Part shown: piece after piece, positions 50,835 through 60,251 of the stretch
Numbering within the stretch: position 1 is the first letter of the stretch
Layout: each line of letters begins with the position of its first letter
NCBI RefSeq assembly: GCF_026011715.1
Contig: NZ_BRVM01000015.1
Location: 1-64,000, forward strand
From: Cytobacillus sp. NCCP-133
GTDB lineage: Bacteria > Bacillota > Bacilli > Bacillales > Cytobacillaceae
Reading direction: 5' to 3'
DNA length: 64,000 nt
Translations under genes and position numbers: made by a program
Notes under the pieces: generated by a model
Databases searched by the model: none
The model's input: only the letters and a program-made list of their open reading frames with translations
What the model was told of the DNA's origin: nothing

Positions 50835-51563
50835 TTATTTCTTCAAAAATCTCTCAGGAAAATCTGTCATAATCACTTCAACCCCGGATTTATTCAGAAA
50901 TTCACTTCTTGTCTCATCATTCACCGTGTATACTCTCAAAGTAAAACCTGCTTCACTTGCCTCCCTGCCAAACTCAGACAGTGCATAGGTTTCTTCACAA
51001 TGAATGCTATTCACACCAATCTTTTTTGCCACTTCCAATGCATTTTCCGGCATACCCGAAATCAAGTAACCGGTTTGGATGGAAGGATGCAGCTCCCTCG
51101 CTTTCCTCATGCTCTCCGCATTAAAAGAAGACAGGATAACTCTATTTTCTAATCTGTATTTCTTAACCAGCTCAATCACTTTTTCCTCCAGGTCCGGGTA
51201 ATCTATCAAGTCATTTTTCAATTCCACATTGATTAGAAGCTCATTGCCATTTCGGACTGCCCATTGAAAAACAGCCCCCAGGTCCGGGATAGCCTCACCA
51301 GCGTTAGCTTCAGCAAACCACCCACCGGCATCAAGATTTCGGATCTCATCATAAGTCAAATCCTTTATATATCCTGTGCTATTCGTAGTCCGATCCAGGG
51401 CTTCATCATGGATAATCACCAGTTTTCCGTCTTTTGACATCTGCACATCCAGTTCAATCCCATCTGCCCCTGCTTCCAATGCAGCCTGGAAAGCCGCCAT
51501 TGTATTTTCTGGATAATGGCCGCTTACACCACGGTGGGCAAATATTTTTGCTTTACGATTCAA
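50835..51563 (-). CDS. Glycerophosphodiester phosphodiesterase
   Basis: 242 residues forming one GDPD TIM barrel. The conserved HRG (AHRGVSGHYPENT), the metal pair ELDVQ and the HDE motif near residue 53 are intact. No signal peptide, so the enzyme is cytoplasmic (UgpQ/YqiK-like, not secreted GlpQ). It releases glycerol 3-phosphate from phospholipid head groups. TTG 51563 is preceded by a GGGG tract. Confidence 0.9.
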   Translation of the reverse strand: MNRKAKIFAHRGVSGHYPENTMAAFQAALEAGADGIELDVQMSKDGKLVIIHDEALDRTTNSTGYIKDLTYDEIRNLDAGGWFAEANAGEAIPDLGAVFQWAVRNGNELLINVELKNDLIDYPDLEEKVIELVKKYRLENRVILSSFNAESMRKARELHPSIQTGYLISGMPENALEVAKKIGVNSIHCEETYALSEFGREASEAGFTLRVYTVNDETRSEFLNKSGVEVIMTDFPERFLKK

Positions 51564-51631
51564 TTCTGTTTCCCCCTCTTCTCTTTCTAGTATTATTCGA
51601 TGCTTTCATGAAAAAACCATTTTTCCATCTA

Positions 51632-51722
51632 TTAACGACGAAATTAAAGTCAGTGGGAGGAAAATGGAAGTTAATCGACCAAATTGATGGCAGTGAGTGA
51701 AAGATGGGAGTTAATCACGCCG
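51632..51722. repeat. Intergenic array D, ~40-bp (2 x 20) period
   Basis: TTAACGACGAAATTAAAG at 51632, TTAATCGACCAAATTGATGG at 51671 and TTAATCACGCCG at 51711 start units 39 and 40 bp apart. Each unit has a second half ending GATGGGAG or AATGGAAG. Lies in the divergent gdpD / terD gap. Confidence 0.65.
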
Positions 51723-51851
51723 TAGAGAGCCCCTCAAGTTTCACTTCTTCTCCACTTCCCTTATAATGAAAACTATGAAACTTCTTACTGCCGAGTACGT
51801 ATAACACTATTAACAATACATAGTTGCCATTGATAAAAAGGAGTGAAATCT

Positions 51852-53297
51852 GTGGGAGTTCAATTAAGCAAGGGACAAAAAGTAGATTTAACCAAGACGA
51901 ATCCAGGGCTGCAGGTTGTCATGGCAGGATTGGGCTGGGATGTCAGCCACAATCAGCCGCAATATGACCTGGATGCTTCAGCATTTTTAACAGATGCATC
52001 CGGTAGAGTTCAAAGTGACAGCGATTTTGTTTTTTATAATAATCCTTCTGGCGGCAACGGATCTATTCTATACAGCAATGATAACCGCACTGGAGCCGGT
52101 GCCGGGGATGACGAGCAAATCCGGATCGAATTGAACAAAGTGCCTCAGCATATCCATCGCATTGCTTTTACCATTACCATCCATGATGCCCAGATGAAAG
52201 GGCAGAATTTTGGCCAAGTTTCCAATGCCTATGTGAGGGTCTTCAATGCCCTAACAAATGAAGAGCTTCTGCGTTTCGAACTCGGCCGTGACTTTACAGT
52301 GGAAACAGCAATTGTAGCAGCCGAGCTCTACCGCCATAATGGCGAATGGAAATTTAACGCCATCGCAAGCGGATTCCAGGGGGGATTGGCTGCACTTTGC
52401 CGTAACTTCGGCGTTTCCGTAGACGAAGAGCCTGCAGCAAGCCCTCAGCCTGCAATCAATCAAAATCAATATCAGCAGCCGAACAGCTTCGGACAGCCGT
52501 CTCAAGGCTATACACCGAGCCAGCCGGCACAGACAAGCTACAGCCAGCCAGGCTATAGCCAGCCGTCTTACAATCAACCAGCACATAATAGCCCTGTATC
52601 CCAGCCATCATCATTTGGCAGCCAAACCGGATACAGGCAGCCAGTGCAAGCCCAATCTTACACAGATGGAAATATCGCCTGCACCCGCTGCGGGTCTACC
52701 AATATCCGTACTGGGCAAAAAGGATTTGGCCTTGGCAAAGCAGCAGTCGGCGGACTTATTCTGGGCCCAATCGGGCTTCTTGGCGGATTTATTGGAAAAA
52801 ATCAGCTTAAGCTTACCTGCAACGCTTGCGGAAACTCCTGGTCCCCAAATCAGACAGACTACGTTCAATGGGCCAATGACCAGAAAAGACGTGCACAGGA
52901 ATTATTTACGCGCTTTAAAAGCCAAGATGTCCTTGATGCTGTTGTCGCTTCATGCGCCCTTGTCGGGATGGCCGATGGCAGGCTCGACCCCTCTGAACGA
53001 CAAAAAATGATTGAGTTTGTGAATAGCAGCGAAGAATTAAAAGTATTTGATACTCAGAAAGTCATCCAGCAATTCAATATGTTCGTGCAGCGAATTGAAA
53101 CGGATCCCATTATCGGCCGTGCGGAAGCCTTCAAAGCAGTCGGCCGCGTGAGGAACAAGCCGGAAATTGCCCGGCTTGTAGCCCGTTATTGTATCGCTAT
53201 TGGCTATGCTGACGGCCATTTTGATCAAAACGAAAAACAAGCCGTCACAGAAATCTGCATGGAACTTGGCTTAAACCCGCACGAATTTTTATCATAA
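51852..53297 (+). CDS. TerD-zinc-ribbon-TerB fusion protein
   Basis: About 481 residues. A TerD domain (1-190) with the start VGVQLSKGQKVDLTKTNPGL and Ca2+-binding acidic strands is followed by a Gln/Pro/Tyr/Ser-rich flexible linker (about 195-270). A zinc ribbon (CTRCG at 277-281, CNACG at 323-327) encloses a glycine-rich hydrophobic hairpin. A TerB-like helical domain (about 350-481) with two metal-binding-like repeats (GMADGRLDPSE and GYADGHFDQNE) ends the protein. Ter proteins are usually separate and confer tellurite, phage or stress resistance. GTG 51852 is 8 nt past GGAG. Confidence 0.88.
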   Translation: MGVQLSKGQKVDLTKTNPGLQVVMAGLGWDVSHNQPQYDLDASAFLTDASGRVQSDSDFVFYNNPSGGNGSILYSNDNRTGAGAGDDEQIRIELNKVPQHIHRIAFTITIHDAQMKGQNFGQVSNAYVRVFNALTNEELLRFELGRDFTVETAIVAAELYRHNGEWKFNAIASGFQGGLAALCRNFGVSVDEEPAASPQPAINQNQYQQPNSFGQPSQGYTPSQPAQTSYSQPGYSQPSYNQPAHNSPVSQPSSFGSQTGYRQPVQAQSYTDGNIACTRCGSTNIRTGQKGFGLGKAAVGGLILGPIGLLGGFIGKNQLKLTCNACGNSWSPNQTDYVQWANDQKRRAQELFTRFKSQDVLDAVVASCALVGMADGRLDPSERQKMIEFVNSSEELKVFDTQKVIQQFNMFVQRIETDPIIGRAEAFKAVGRVRNKPEIARLVARYCIAIGYADGHFDQNEKQAVTEICMELGLNPHEFLS

Positions 53298-53315
53298 AAG
53301 GGACTCCATGACTCA

Positions 53316-53347
53316 GCTCTGCCGGCAGCATCGGCAGGGCTTTTTTT
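53316..53347 (+). terminator. Terminator of the TerD fusion gene
   Basis: GCTCTGCCG pairs with CGGCAGGGC around GCAGCAT, followed by T7. Confidence 0.9.
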
Positions 53348-53411
53348 CATTTATTCCCTTTTACCCCTGAATATGCAGCATACAAAATTCTTATGCGGGT
53401 ATACTCAAAAA

Positions 53412-53571
53412 GATAAAGTAAAACTTCAATCAGTGGGGCGCTTTTTTTATCCCCGCTGATTGTTAGTTGAACCAATCGGGCCTTTACGGGCAGTTGGGCT
53501 CCGGACTCTTCTCCTTCGATTCCCCTGAGCCTTACTGCCGTTAGACTGCGATAAAGTGATGCTTCAATCAG
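53412..53571 (+). repeat. Structured intergenic element with 22-bp direct repeats
   Basis: Two 22-bp copies starting GATAAAGT and ending CTTCAATCAG (53412-53433 and 53550-53571, 3 mismatches) bracket the element. The left copy feeds a 12-bp hairpin CAATCAGTGGGG/CCCCGCTGATTG (53427-53462). A second GC-rich potential stem lies near 53477-53500. It is upstream of the MBL hydrolase; no open frame explains it. Confidence 0.6.
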
Positions 53572-53616
53572 GACACGAGACCTATACTAAGCGCGAGTTT
53601 AAAGGAGGTATTTTTC

Positions 53617-54465
53617 TTGAAGGAAAGCTCATCAACCGAACGCTATATGCCTATGACTTCCTCAACGAGCGGAATGATTGTGAATGAAGCAAATGGTGTT
53701 CATTGCCTTACAGTTCAGATTGTCAATGTGTGTTTTATACGTGTAACCGAAGAACCTGGAGATTGGGTGCTGATCGACGCCGGAATGCCGAAGTCAGCAG
53801 ACAAAATTATTGAAGCAGCCGAAGAGCTGTACGGAGAAAATGCAAAGCCGAAAGCGATTATTCTAACTCATGGGCATTTTGACCATGTAGGGGCGATTAT
53901 TGACTTGGTCGAGCGCTGGCAGGTTCCTGTTTACGCCCATCCGCTGGAGCTGCCATTTTTAACAGGGAAGGAGGATTACCCAAAGCCAGATGCAAGCGTA
54001 GAAGGCGGACTAGTTGCCAAAATGTCACCCGCCTTCCCTCATGAAGGCATCGACCTTGGCACCCATGTTCAGCCTTTACCTGATGACGGCAGCGTTCCTC
54101 ATATGGAGGGGTGGAAATGGATTCACACACCAGGCCATACACCGGGCCATATGTCATTGTTCAGAGAAGCTGACCGTGTATTGATTGCAGGAGATGCCTT
54201 TGTAACGGTTAAGCAAGAATCCCTATACAGCGTACTGACACAGGAACAGGAAATCAGCGGCCCGCCGCGCTACTTAACAACTGATTGGGAATCAGCACGG
54301 ACCTCTGTTCAAAAGCTTGAGGCACTTCAGCCTGCTGTTGCTATTACAGGCCATGGCGTCCCAATGGCTGCCGGTACATTAAGGGCAAGCCTCGCAAAGC
54401 TCGTTAATGAATTTGATGAAATCGCCATTCCGGACCACGGAAAATATGTCGATGGCAATCGCTAG
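53617..54465 (+). CDS. MBL-fold metallo-hydrolase
   Basis: 282 residues of metallo-beta-lactamase fold. The zinc motif HGHFDH (85-90), a following His in HTPGHTPGH, Asp in AGDAFV and a C-terminal GHG His are all present, so a binuclear enzyme is likely. Related proteins include lactonases, glyoxalase II and YtnP-like quorum-quenchers; the sequence does not decide among them. TTG 53617 follows AAAGGAGG by 9 nt. Monocistronic. Confidence 0.87.
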   Translation: MKESSSTERYMPMTSSTSGMIVNEANGVHCLTVQIVNVCFIRVTEEPGDWVLIDAGMPKSADKIIEAAEELYGENAKPKAIILTHGHFDHVGAIIDLVERWQVPVYAHPLELPFLTGKEDYPKPDASVEGGLVAKMSPAFPHEGIDLGTHVQPLPDDGSVPHMEGWKWIHTPGHTPGHMSLFREADRVLIAGDAFVTVKQESLYSVLTQEQEISGPPRYLTTDWESARTSVQKLEALQPAVAITGHGVPMAAGTLRASLAKLVNEFDEIAIPDHGKYVDGNR

Positions 54466-54469
54466 CAAA

Positions 54470-54509
54470 AGCCCGGTTCACTTTGAAGAGTGAACCGGGC
54501 TGCGTTTTT
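54470..54509 (+). terminator. Terminator of the MBL gene
   Basis: AGCCCGGTTCACT pairs with AGTGAACCGGGCT around TTGAAG... then GCGTTTTT. Confidence 0.88.
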
Positions 54510-54581
54510 ATGGATGTTTAAAAAACTCAAAAAAAGGAAGAGTATACAAAAGATAGTTTACTAGTTCAGGAGGGGTAGCTT

Positions 54582-54926
54582 ATGCATCTGGAAAACTTTA
54601 AAGACCAGAAAATCCAAATAAAATTCAAAAACTTTCCGAATGACCTGGTTGGTTCCATCACAGGCATTTACCAGCCAGACGAATGGTATCTCGTAAACCT
54701 GATCAAAACCGAAAACATGGGCATCTGGGTTGAAAACCCTTGCTTTAAACGCACAAAAATCCAGGAGGAAGACGGTACAGATATCCCCGAGGAAATGCAA
54801 AAGGAAGAAGATTGCGTGACACACTTCCTCATCCGCTGGGACTACATCAGTTCGGTCATCACTTTCCCGGATGAAAAAACGCTCGGTGTTGATAAAAAAG
54901 CAAAGTTAATAGGATTCCAGCCTTAA
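54582..54926 (+). CDS. Hypothetical protein (114 aa)
   Basis: A soluble beta-rich protein beginning MHLENFKDQKIQIKFKNFP, with one Cys-containing segment ENPCFKRTK and a late DCVTHFLIRWDYISSV strand. AGGAGGGG is 6 nt before the ATG, and a terminator follows, so it is surely expressed. I do not recognise the family; an SM-like or barwin-like small beta fold is only a guess. Confidence 0.7.
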   Translation: MHLENFKDQKIQIKFKNFPNDLVGSITGIYQPDEWYLVNLIKTENMGIWVENPCFKRTKIQEEDGTDIPEEMQKEEDCVTHFLIRWDYISSVITFPDEKTLGVDKKAKLIGFQP

Positions 54927-54937
54927 AATCAATTTTT

Positions 54938-54972
54938 AAAAAGGGAAGGCTTGATCAAATCCTTCCCTTTTT
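54938..54972. terminator. Bidirectional terminator
   Basis: AAAAAGGGAAGG pairs with CCTTCCCTTTTT around a loop of about 11 nt; it serves the 114-aa gene and perhaps maeN on the other strand. Confidence 0.82.
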
Positions 54973-55012
54973 AAGGATAATATTCCACCAGCAAAAGAAA
55001 TGTCACAGTGCA

Positions 55013-56341
55013 TTATAAAAACAAAGGTATCAGCAATCCAGATAACAGCAATATTAATGCTCCTCCAAGCCTGGATGAAATTTGGGCGAAAGGCATTAAT
55101 TCCATCCTTTTTGATGCAGAAAGAACCGCAACATCACCAGTTCCGCCCATATTTGCCATACAAAGCCCAGCTGTAATGGCTGCTTCAATTGGATAGAATC
55201 CTACTAACTTGCCTAATAATCCGGCCCCCAGAATAGCCCCCAGCACTACAGCAAAAACCGTAAGAATATACTGAAGAGATAATGCTTGCAGCACCGTGTT
55301 TAAGTCTGTATATGCTACTCCAATTCCAAATAATAGAGCGAATGTCCAGTTACTTGCTACAAATTGGTACCATTGGCTTGCACCTTCTACCACACTCTTT
55401 GGAATGAGATTAGCAATTTTTGCGGCAGCCACCAATATGATCATTATGGCATAAGGGTGGAGCGGAAGAAAATCGCCCAGCAGATTACCAAGTGTAAAAA
55501 AGGTTAACCCAGCTAACAATCCTGCACCCATTTTTCCAATATTATATTTGGACTCGGTTTTCTCATATTTAAAACCTTGAATTAATTGTCCGTTGCCTGT
55601 CAGGGATGGGAACCTTTTTCCTATTCTATCCAATATACTTGCAAATACAATAGCGAAAACATTCCCTAGTGCAAGAGCTGGAACAAGCATAGAAATGTAG
55701 TAGCTTGGCTCATTTCCAAGAAGCTCAGAGTAAATTTGGCTCATTGGAACTGCACCTGCTCCCATGCCTCCGCCCATTATAGGCATAGCAATTACCAATA
55801 CAGCATCTTGCAGGGTAAATCCAACCATAAGACCGACAATTCCTGTAATAAGGACTGCACCTATGACTGCGCCAGTAATTGGGAGAAAATAACGAACCCC
55901 TACTTTAACCAGAATTTTTGAATTCATGCCAAGTATACTTCCTGTAATTAAGGCAGCAATATAAAAATCAAGAAATCCTCCATCCGTCATAAAAACAGTT
56001 ACGGATTCTGTGATGTTTTCCGGGAGAATCCCGCTATACACCATGTAAGCGGAACCAAAAATAGCTACAATAGCCCCTCCGCCCAAAAACGTTTTTACCA
56101 ATGGCAGCCTATCTCCAATCCAGCCAAAAGCTTCACCTAGAACAATCATCACAAGCAAGCTTCCGATCATCCCTCCTGGCAGGTTGCCAGTATACATGCT
56201 CAATAACGTAATAGCAGCAAATACCGTAAACCATACAACTGGTATATTAAAAATTTTATGATCTGACAAAGAGCTTACCTGAACAGCCTTTTGCTCTTTT
56301 GCAGAGCGATTAGTTTCCACATTTTCAACTGCCTGTTCCAT
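55013..56341 (-). CDS. maeN: 2-hydroxycarboxylate (malate) symporter, MaeN/CimH type
   Basis: 442 residues with about eleven membrane segments and the two 2HCT-family re-entrant GGXG loops (MGGGMGAGAVPMSQ near 195 and NMGGTGDVAVL near 410). The family takes up malate, citrate or related acids with Na+ or H+. Next to malic enzyme and a MalK/MalR-type sensor pair, malate is the obvious substrate. GGAGG is 8 nt before ATG. Confidence 0.88.
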   Translation of the reverse strand: MEQAVENVETNRSAKEQKAVQVSSLSDHKIFNIPVVWFTVFAAITLLSMYTGNLPGGMIGSLLVMIVLGEAFGWIGDRLPLVKTFLGGGAIVAIFGSAYMVYSGILPENITESVTVFMTDGGFLDFYIAALITGSILGMNSKILVKVGVRYFLPITGAVIGAVLITGIVGLMVGFTLQDAVLVIAMPIMGGGMGAGAVPMSQIYSELLGNEPSYYISMLVPALALGNVFAIVFASILDRIGKRFPSLTGNGQLIQGFKYEKTESKYNIGKMGAGLLAGLTFFTLGNLLGDFLPLHPYAIMIILVAAAKIANLIPKSVVEGASQWYQFVASNWTFALLFGIGVAYTDLNTVLQALSLQYILTVFAVVLGAILGAGLLGKLVGFYPIEAAITAGLCMANMGGTGDVAVLSASKRMELMPFAQISSRLGGALILLLSGLLIPLFL

Positions 56342-56382
56342 CTAATCATCCTCCTTTTTAAAAAGCGGGGCAAAGGCCCAGC

Positions 56383-57573
56383 TTAAGACACTGAACTCTT
56401 GCCTTTCTTTTCTTGAATAGCCATGGCTGACACTGCTTTAGCGACAGCCTGCGGCACTCTATGATCAAGCGCATCAGGGATTACAAAACTTGCTTTCAAT
56501 TCTCCTTCTGGAATCACATCTGCAATGGCATTAGCCGCTGCCACCTTCATTGCCACCGTGATATTTTTGGCCTTGGCATCCAGAGCCCCTCTGAATATTC
56601 CTGGGAATGCAAGCAGGTTATTCACCTGATTCGGGTAATCGGATCTTCCTGTTCCTACTATTGCTGCTCCTGCTTCTATTGCCTCTTCGGGATAAATTTC
56701 AGGAATTGGATTGGCCATTGCAAAAACAATCGGATCGCGATCCATTAATTTAATATGATCTGCTTTTAATGCTCCCGGTCCCGAAACGCCTATAAATACA
56801 TCAGCGCCTTTTATTGCATCCTTTAAATTCCCTTTCAACCTCTTTAAGTTGGTTACTTCTGCCATACTTTCCTGCATTGGATTCATCCACGTTTCTCCCT
56901 TGCAGACTATCCCTTCCAAGCTTACAAGAGTAATATTCTTATAGCCCGCATGCATGAGCAGTTTAGCTATTGCTATTCCTGCAGCTCCAGCTCCATTAAT
57001 CACGATATTAACGCTGCGGTGCTGTTTGTTTACAACACGAAGGGCATTAATCAGTGCTGCGAGCACGACGATGGCAGTTCCATGCTGATCATCATGAAAT
57101 ACTGGAATATCAAGCTCCTCTATCAGACGGCTTTCAATTTCAAAACACCTTGGTGCAGAAATATCCTCCAAATTCACACCGCCAAATGTAGGGGCAAGGG
57201 CTTTGATAATATTGACAATTTCATCCGTATCTTTCGTATCAAGACAAAGAGGGACAGCATCTATATCTGCGAATTTCTTAAACAAGATGCTTTTTCCTTC
57301 CATTACAGGCATTGCAGCCTTTGGCCCGATGTCTCCCAAACCAAGAACAGCAGTCCCGTCTGTAATGACAGCCACCAGATTCCCTCTTGATGTCAAGGAA
57401 TCAGCCTCTATCGGATGTTCAGCAATCATTTTGCATACATCCGCAACACCTGGTGTATATACCAGACTTAAATCTAATATATTGTTTATGTCCATTCTGC
57501 TTACTACTTCAATTTTGCCTCCATGTTTACGATGAAGATTAATTGCTTCTTGCTTAAGGTTTTTTCCGTTCAT
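56383..57573 (-). CDS. NAD(P)-dependent malic enzyme
   Basis: 396 residues, the short bacterial (MaeA/YtsJ-like) form. The Tyr-containing VYTPGVADVC near residue 40, the metal-binding DDQHGT near 160 and the Rossmann GAGAAG near 190 are visible. It oxidises malate to pyruvate and CO2. ATG 57573 follows AAAGGAGA; the frame to 57666 is excluded by lack of a site. It lies 41 nt before maeN, in one operon under a candidate cre site. Cofactor preference is not certain. Confidence 0.9.
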   Translation of the reverse strand: MNGKNLKQEAINLHRKHGGKIEVVSRMDINNILDLSLVYTPGVADVCKMIAEHPIEADSLTSRGNLVAVITDGTAVLGLGDIGPKAAMPVMEGKSILFKKFADIDAVPLCLDTKDTDEIVNIIKALAPTFGGVNLEDISAPRCFEIESRLIEELDIPVFHDDQHGTAIVVLAALINALRVVNKQHRSVNIVINGAGAAGIAIAKLLMHAGYKNITLVSLEGIVCKGETWMNPMQESMAEVTNLKRLKGNLKDAIKGADVFIGVSGPGALKADHIKLMDRDPIVFAMANPIPEIYPEEAIEAGAAIVGTGRSDYPNQVNNLLAFPGIFRGALDAKAKNITVAMKVAAANAIADVIPEGELKASFVIPDALDHRVPQAVAKAVSAMAIQEKKGKSSVS

Positions 57574-57589
57574 GAGAATATCTCCTTTC

Positions 57590-57603
57590 CAGTAATCGCT
57601 TTC
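57590..57603 (-). promoter_or_regulatory. Candidate cre site in the malic enzyme leader
   Basis: On the minus strand TGAAAGCGATTACT fits the CcpA consensus at nearly all fixed positions. It lies 17 nt upstream of the ATG, where bound CcpA would act as a roadblock. This fits glucose repression of malate use. Confidence 0.6.
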
Positions 57604-57683
57604 ATTCTTTGTGTCCTCAATGATAAAAAAAATGATAGCCTTTTCATACGTTTTGAAACTATACAAATCTTTTTGTAATTAAA

Positions 57684-57754
57684 AAAAGTGCAAGGCGCCT
57701 GGAGCTAGACAGTTATCTAAGTTCAAAAGGATATAAATTCTGATATTATAAAAA
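57684..57754. repeat. GC-rich interspersed repeat, copy R4 (short form)
   Basis: AAGTGCAAGGCGCC, then a GGAGCTAGACAGTT block and GGATATAAATTCTGATATT, nearly identical to R3. It fills most of the gap between malic enzyme and malR. Confidence 0.85.
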
Positions 57755-57780
57755 AAAAAGCGGCATCGGCCGCTTTTCTT
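57754..57780 (-). terminator. Terminator of malKR
   Basis: On the minus strand AAAGCGGCC pairs with GGCCGCTTT-type complement (GCCGCTTT) around GAT, followed by T9. Confidence 0.85.
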
Positions 57781-57781
57781 T

Positions 57782-58501
57782 TTATTTTGAAATATACGCA
57801 TCAAGTAAATAGCTATTTGTTTCTTTGTAAGAATATTGGGAAACAGGCCTGCCGATACCGTATGTTAATGTTTCCTCCAGCACTCCGATTTCTGTTAAGA
57901 ATCTAAGATATTTTCGGATTGAGACACGTGAAATATCTGTCTTCTCAGCAAGCTCATCGGTTGTAAACGGACCATTTCCCCAACCATTAATCGTCCTGAT
58001 AACTCCCTGCAGCGTTGTTTTTGTAAGCCCCTTAGGAAGAAACTGTTCTGATTCCCCAGATGTTCTCTGATCATTTATGATGATGTTTTTGTCTAATTGA
58101 ACCTGGTTTATGCTTTGCTTTTTATTTAAGAATTGGTATTTATCTTTATAGCTTAATAGCGCGTGCTGAAATCTTTCAAATTCGAATGGTTTAATCAAGT
58201 AATCTGCAGCCCCAAGCCTAAGAGCAGTCTGAATTTTTTCAGTATCGGAAGCTGCCGTAATGACAATAACATCTATTCCCATCCCCTGTTCCCTTAGTTT
58301 TTTTAGCAGTTCTAGTCCATTCCTTCCAGGCATATATACATCCAGCAGAATAAGGTCCACGGTTTTGTCTTCAAGAAATTCTAGCCCGTCTGCCACATTA
58401 TGAACTGTTCCTGTATGGATAAATCCTTCCACTTCTGACAAGTAGCGCTTGTTAAATTCCGCAACCATTGGATCATCTTCAACAATCAAAACCTTAATCA
58501 T
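57782..58501 (-). CDS. malR: Malate-responsive regulator (MalR/CitT/DcuR type)
   Basis: 239 residues: a receiver domain (1-120, phospho-acceptor Asp54 in LILLDVYMPG, Lys105 in LIKPF) and a C-terminal helix-turn-helix of CitT/DcuR kind. On phosphorylation by the adjacent kinase it should activate malic enzyme and transporter genes. It overlaps the kinase gene by 8 nt (co-translated). B. subtilis MalR (YufM) is the closest known parallel. Confidence 0.9.
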   Translation of the reverse strand: MIKVLIVEDDPMVAEFNKRYLSEVEGFIHTGTVHNVADGLEFLEDKTVDLILLDVYMPGRNGLELLKKLREQGMGIDVIVITAASDTEKIQTALRLGAADYLIKPFEFERFQHALLSYKDKYQFLNKKQSINQVQLDKNIIINDQRTSGESEQFLPKGLTKTTLQGVIRTINGWGNGPFTTDELAEKTDISRVSIRKYLRFLTEIGVLEETLTYGIGRPVSQYSYKETNSYLLDAYISK

Positions 58502-60092
58502 CGTCTTTCACCTCTGCTATATAGGGCACTGTAGCCTGAATCTCCATCTGCCTTCCATTATGAACCTTTATTTTGCCTCCTAGCCTTTCAATGCTTTGCT
58601 TAACTAAATACAGCCCGTAGCCTCGATTTGTCCCCTTTGTAGAAAACCCTCTTTCAAAAACTTTATCAAGAATGTCTTCCGAAATCCCAGGACCTGAATC
58701 CGTTACTTTTATATAAAGCTGCTGTTGTGCATACTTCAAATGCAGGCTGATCGACCTATCCTTATTTTCGTCAAACGCTTCTACCGCATTGTCTATAAGG
58801 TTCCCTATAATGGTAATCAGCTCATGAGTTATCTCATCTTTATGAGGTTCAGGAATAACCGTTTCGTTTATGATATTCAGCTCTACATTCTCTTCCCTGG
58901 CATAGCTTAATTTCCCCATTAAAAAACCAGCAAGTGCCGGCTCCTTTATATTGCGTGTGATCATCCCTGCTTCCTGATTCCGATGGTCAACCAATTTGCT
59001 GATAAACCTTAACAGTTCTTCATGATAGCCCATCCTGACCATCCCCAAAATAACATGCAGTTTATTCATGAATTCATGGGACTGTGCACGCAAGGATTCT
59101 GCATATGTCCGAACTCCTGTCAGCTGTTCGGCAAGCCTATTCACTTCTGTTTTATCCCTAAAAGTTGAAATCGCGCCAACCACTTGATCATTGACCAATA
59201 AAGGAACCCGATTAACAAGTATGGATACTCCATTAATGGTTAATTCCTCGTCAAGCTCCGCCCGGCCCGTCTTAAGGACTCTATCTAGTTTTGTTGAAGG
59301 CATATAGTCATTAATTTTCATGCCCACAGGATTGCCCGGCAAATTGGCATTTCTAAAGATTCTTAATGCAGACTTATTAACCAATGTTATTTGGGAATCC
59401 TGGTCAACCGCAATAATTCCTTCATGAACGGATTGGAGCATCGTACTTCGCTCCACTAATATCTTTGCAATCGCTGAAGGCTCCAGCCCCAATAAGATTC
59501 GTTTTATATATTTTGCCAGTAAAATGGCGCCTGCCACTCCTGCGAGTATGCCTATTAAGGACCCTAATAGGATATTATCATGGCTGCTTTCTAATGCTTC
59601 CTGGACATTTTCGAGAGAGATTCCGACAGCCACAGCGCCAATTTGGACGTTTTCGGTATTATATATTGGGGTAAAAGCTCTAAGTGATTCACCAAGGGTA
59701 CCTGTAGATGTCGATATATGTTCTCTGCCTTCAAGCACTGCCTTCTCATCGCCTCCAACAAACCTTTTCCCAATCAATTCTGAATTTGGATGCGACTTCC
59801 GTATGCCATTCATATCCATCACAACAATAAACATAACGCCAGTTGCTTGTTGAATCTCCATCGCATATTTCTGAATTCTTTCAGCTGCCCCCTCATTTTG
59901 CAGGCCTAATCGAACAACTGGAGATTTAGCTACCGTTCGGGAAACAATTATAGCTTTCTCCTCTTGACTATCCCGAATATTTTGGCTGACTGAGTTACTA
60001 ATCAATAGATCAGTCATAATGAGCGAAACCAAAACTACCAGGCATACAAAAAAGATAATAATCGTACTTAACTTGAACCGTTGTCTTTCCAC
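58494..60092 (-). CDS. malK: Malate-sensing histidine kinase (MalK/CitA/DcuS type)
   Basis: About 532 residues. Two membrane helices (about 15-35 and 180-200) enclose an outer PAS/sCache sensor. A cytoplasmic PAS domain (about 215-320), a SpoOB-type dimerisation segment with phospho-acceptor His near 340 (SHEFMNKLH) and a HATPase domain (N box ELITIIGNLIDNAVEA, G boxes DSGPGIS and GYGLYL) follow. It senses extracellular C4-dicarboxylate. GTG 60092 follows AGAGGTG; a GTG at 60110 is also in frame. Confidence 0.9.
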   Translation of the reverse strand: MERQRFKLSTIIIFFVCLVVLVSLIMTDLLISNSVSQNIRDSQEEKAIIVSRTVAKSPVVRLGLQNEGAAERIQKYAMEIQQATGVMFIVVMDMNGIRKSHPNSELIGKRFVGGDEKAVLEGREHISTSTGTLGESLRAFTPIYNTENVQIGAVAVGISLENVQEALESSHDNILLGSLIGILAGVAGAILLAKYIKRILLGLEPSAIAKILVERSTMLQSVHEGIIAVDQDSQITLVNKSALRIFRNANLPGNPVGMKINDYMPSTKLDRVLKTGRAELDEELTINGVSILVNRVPLLVNDQVVGAISTFRDKTEVNRLAEQLTGVRTYAESLRAQSHEFMNKLHVILGMVRMGYHEELLRFISKLVDHRNQEAGMITRNIKEPALAGFLMGKLSYAREENVELNIINETVIPEPHKDEITHELITIIGNLIDNAVEAFDENKDRSISLHLKYAQQQLYIKVTDSGPGISEDILDKVFERGFSTKGTNRGYGLYLVKQSIERLGGKIKVHNGRQMEIQATVPYIAEVKDDD

Positions 60093-60251
60093 TTTTCTCA
60101 CCTCTGGCACTTAGCACATCTGAGTTCTATTTAAATATTTTACATGAGTTGTCTGTTTAGGAGAAAATTTTTCAATTAAGAGAGAATTGCTTATATTTTT
60201 TGCTATGATATATTTACCGACTTTTCTAAAAATAACAATGGAGGCTTAGCC

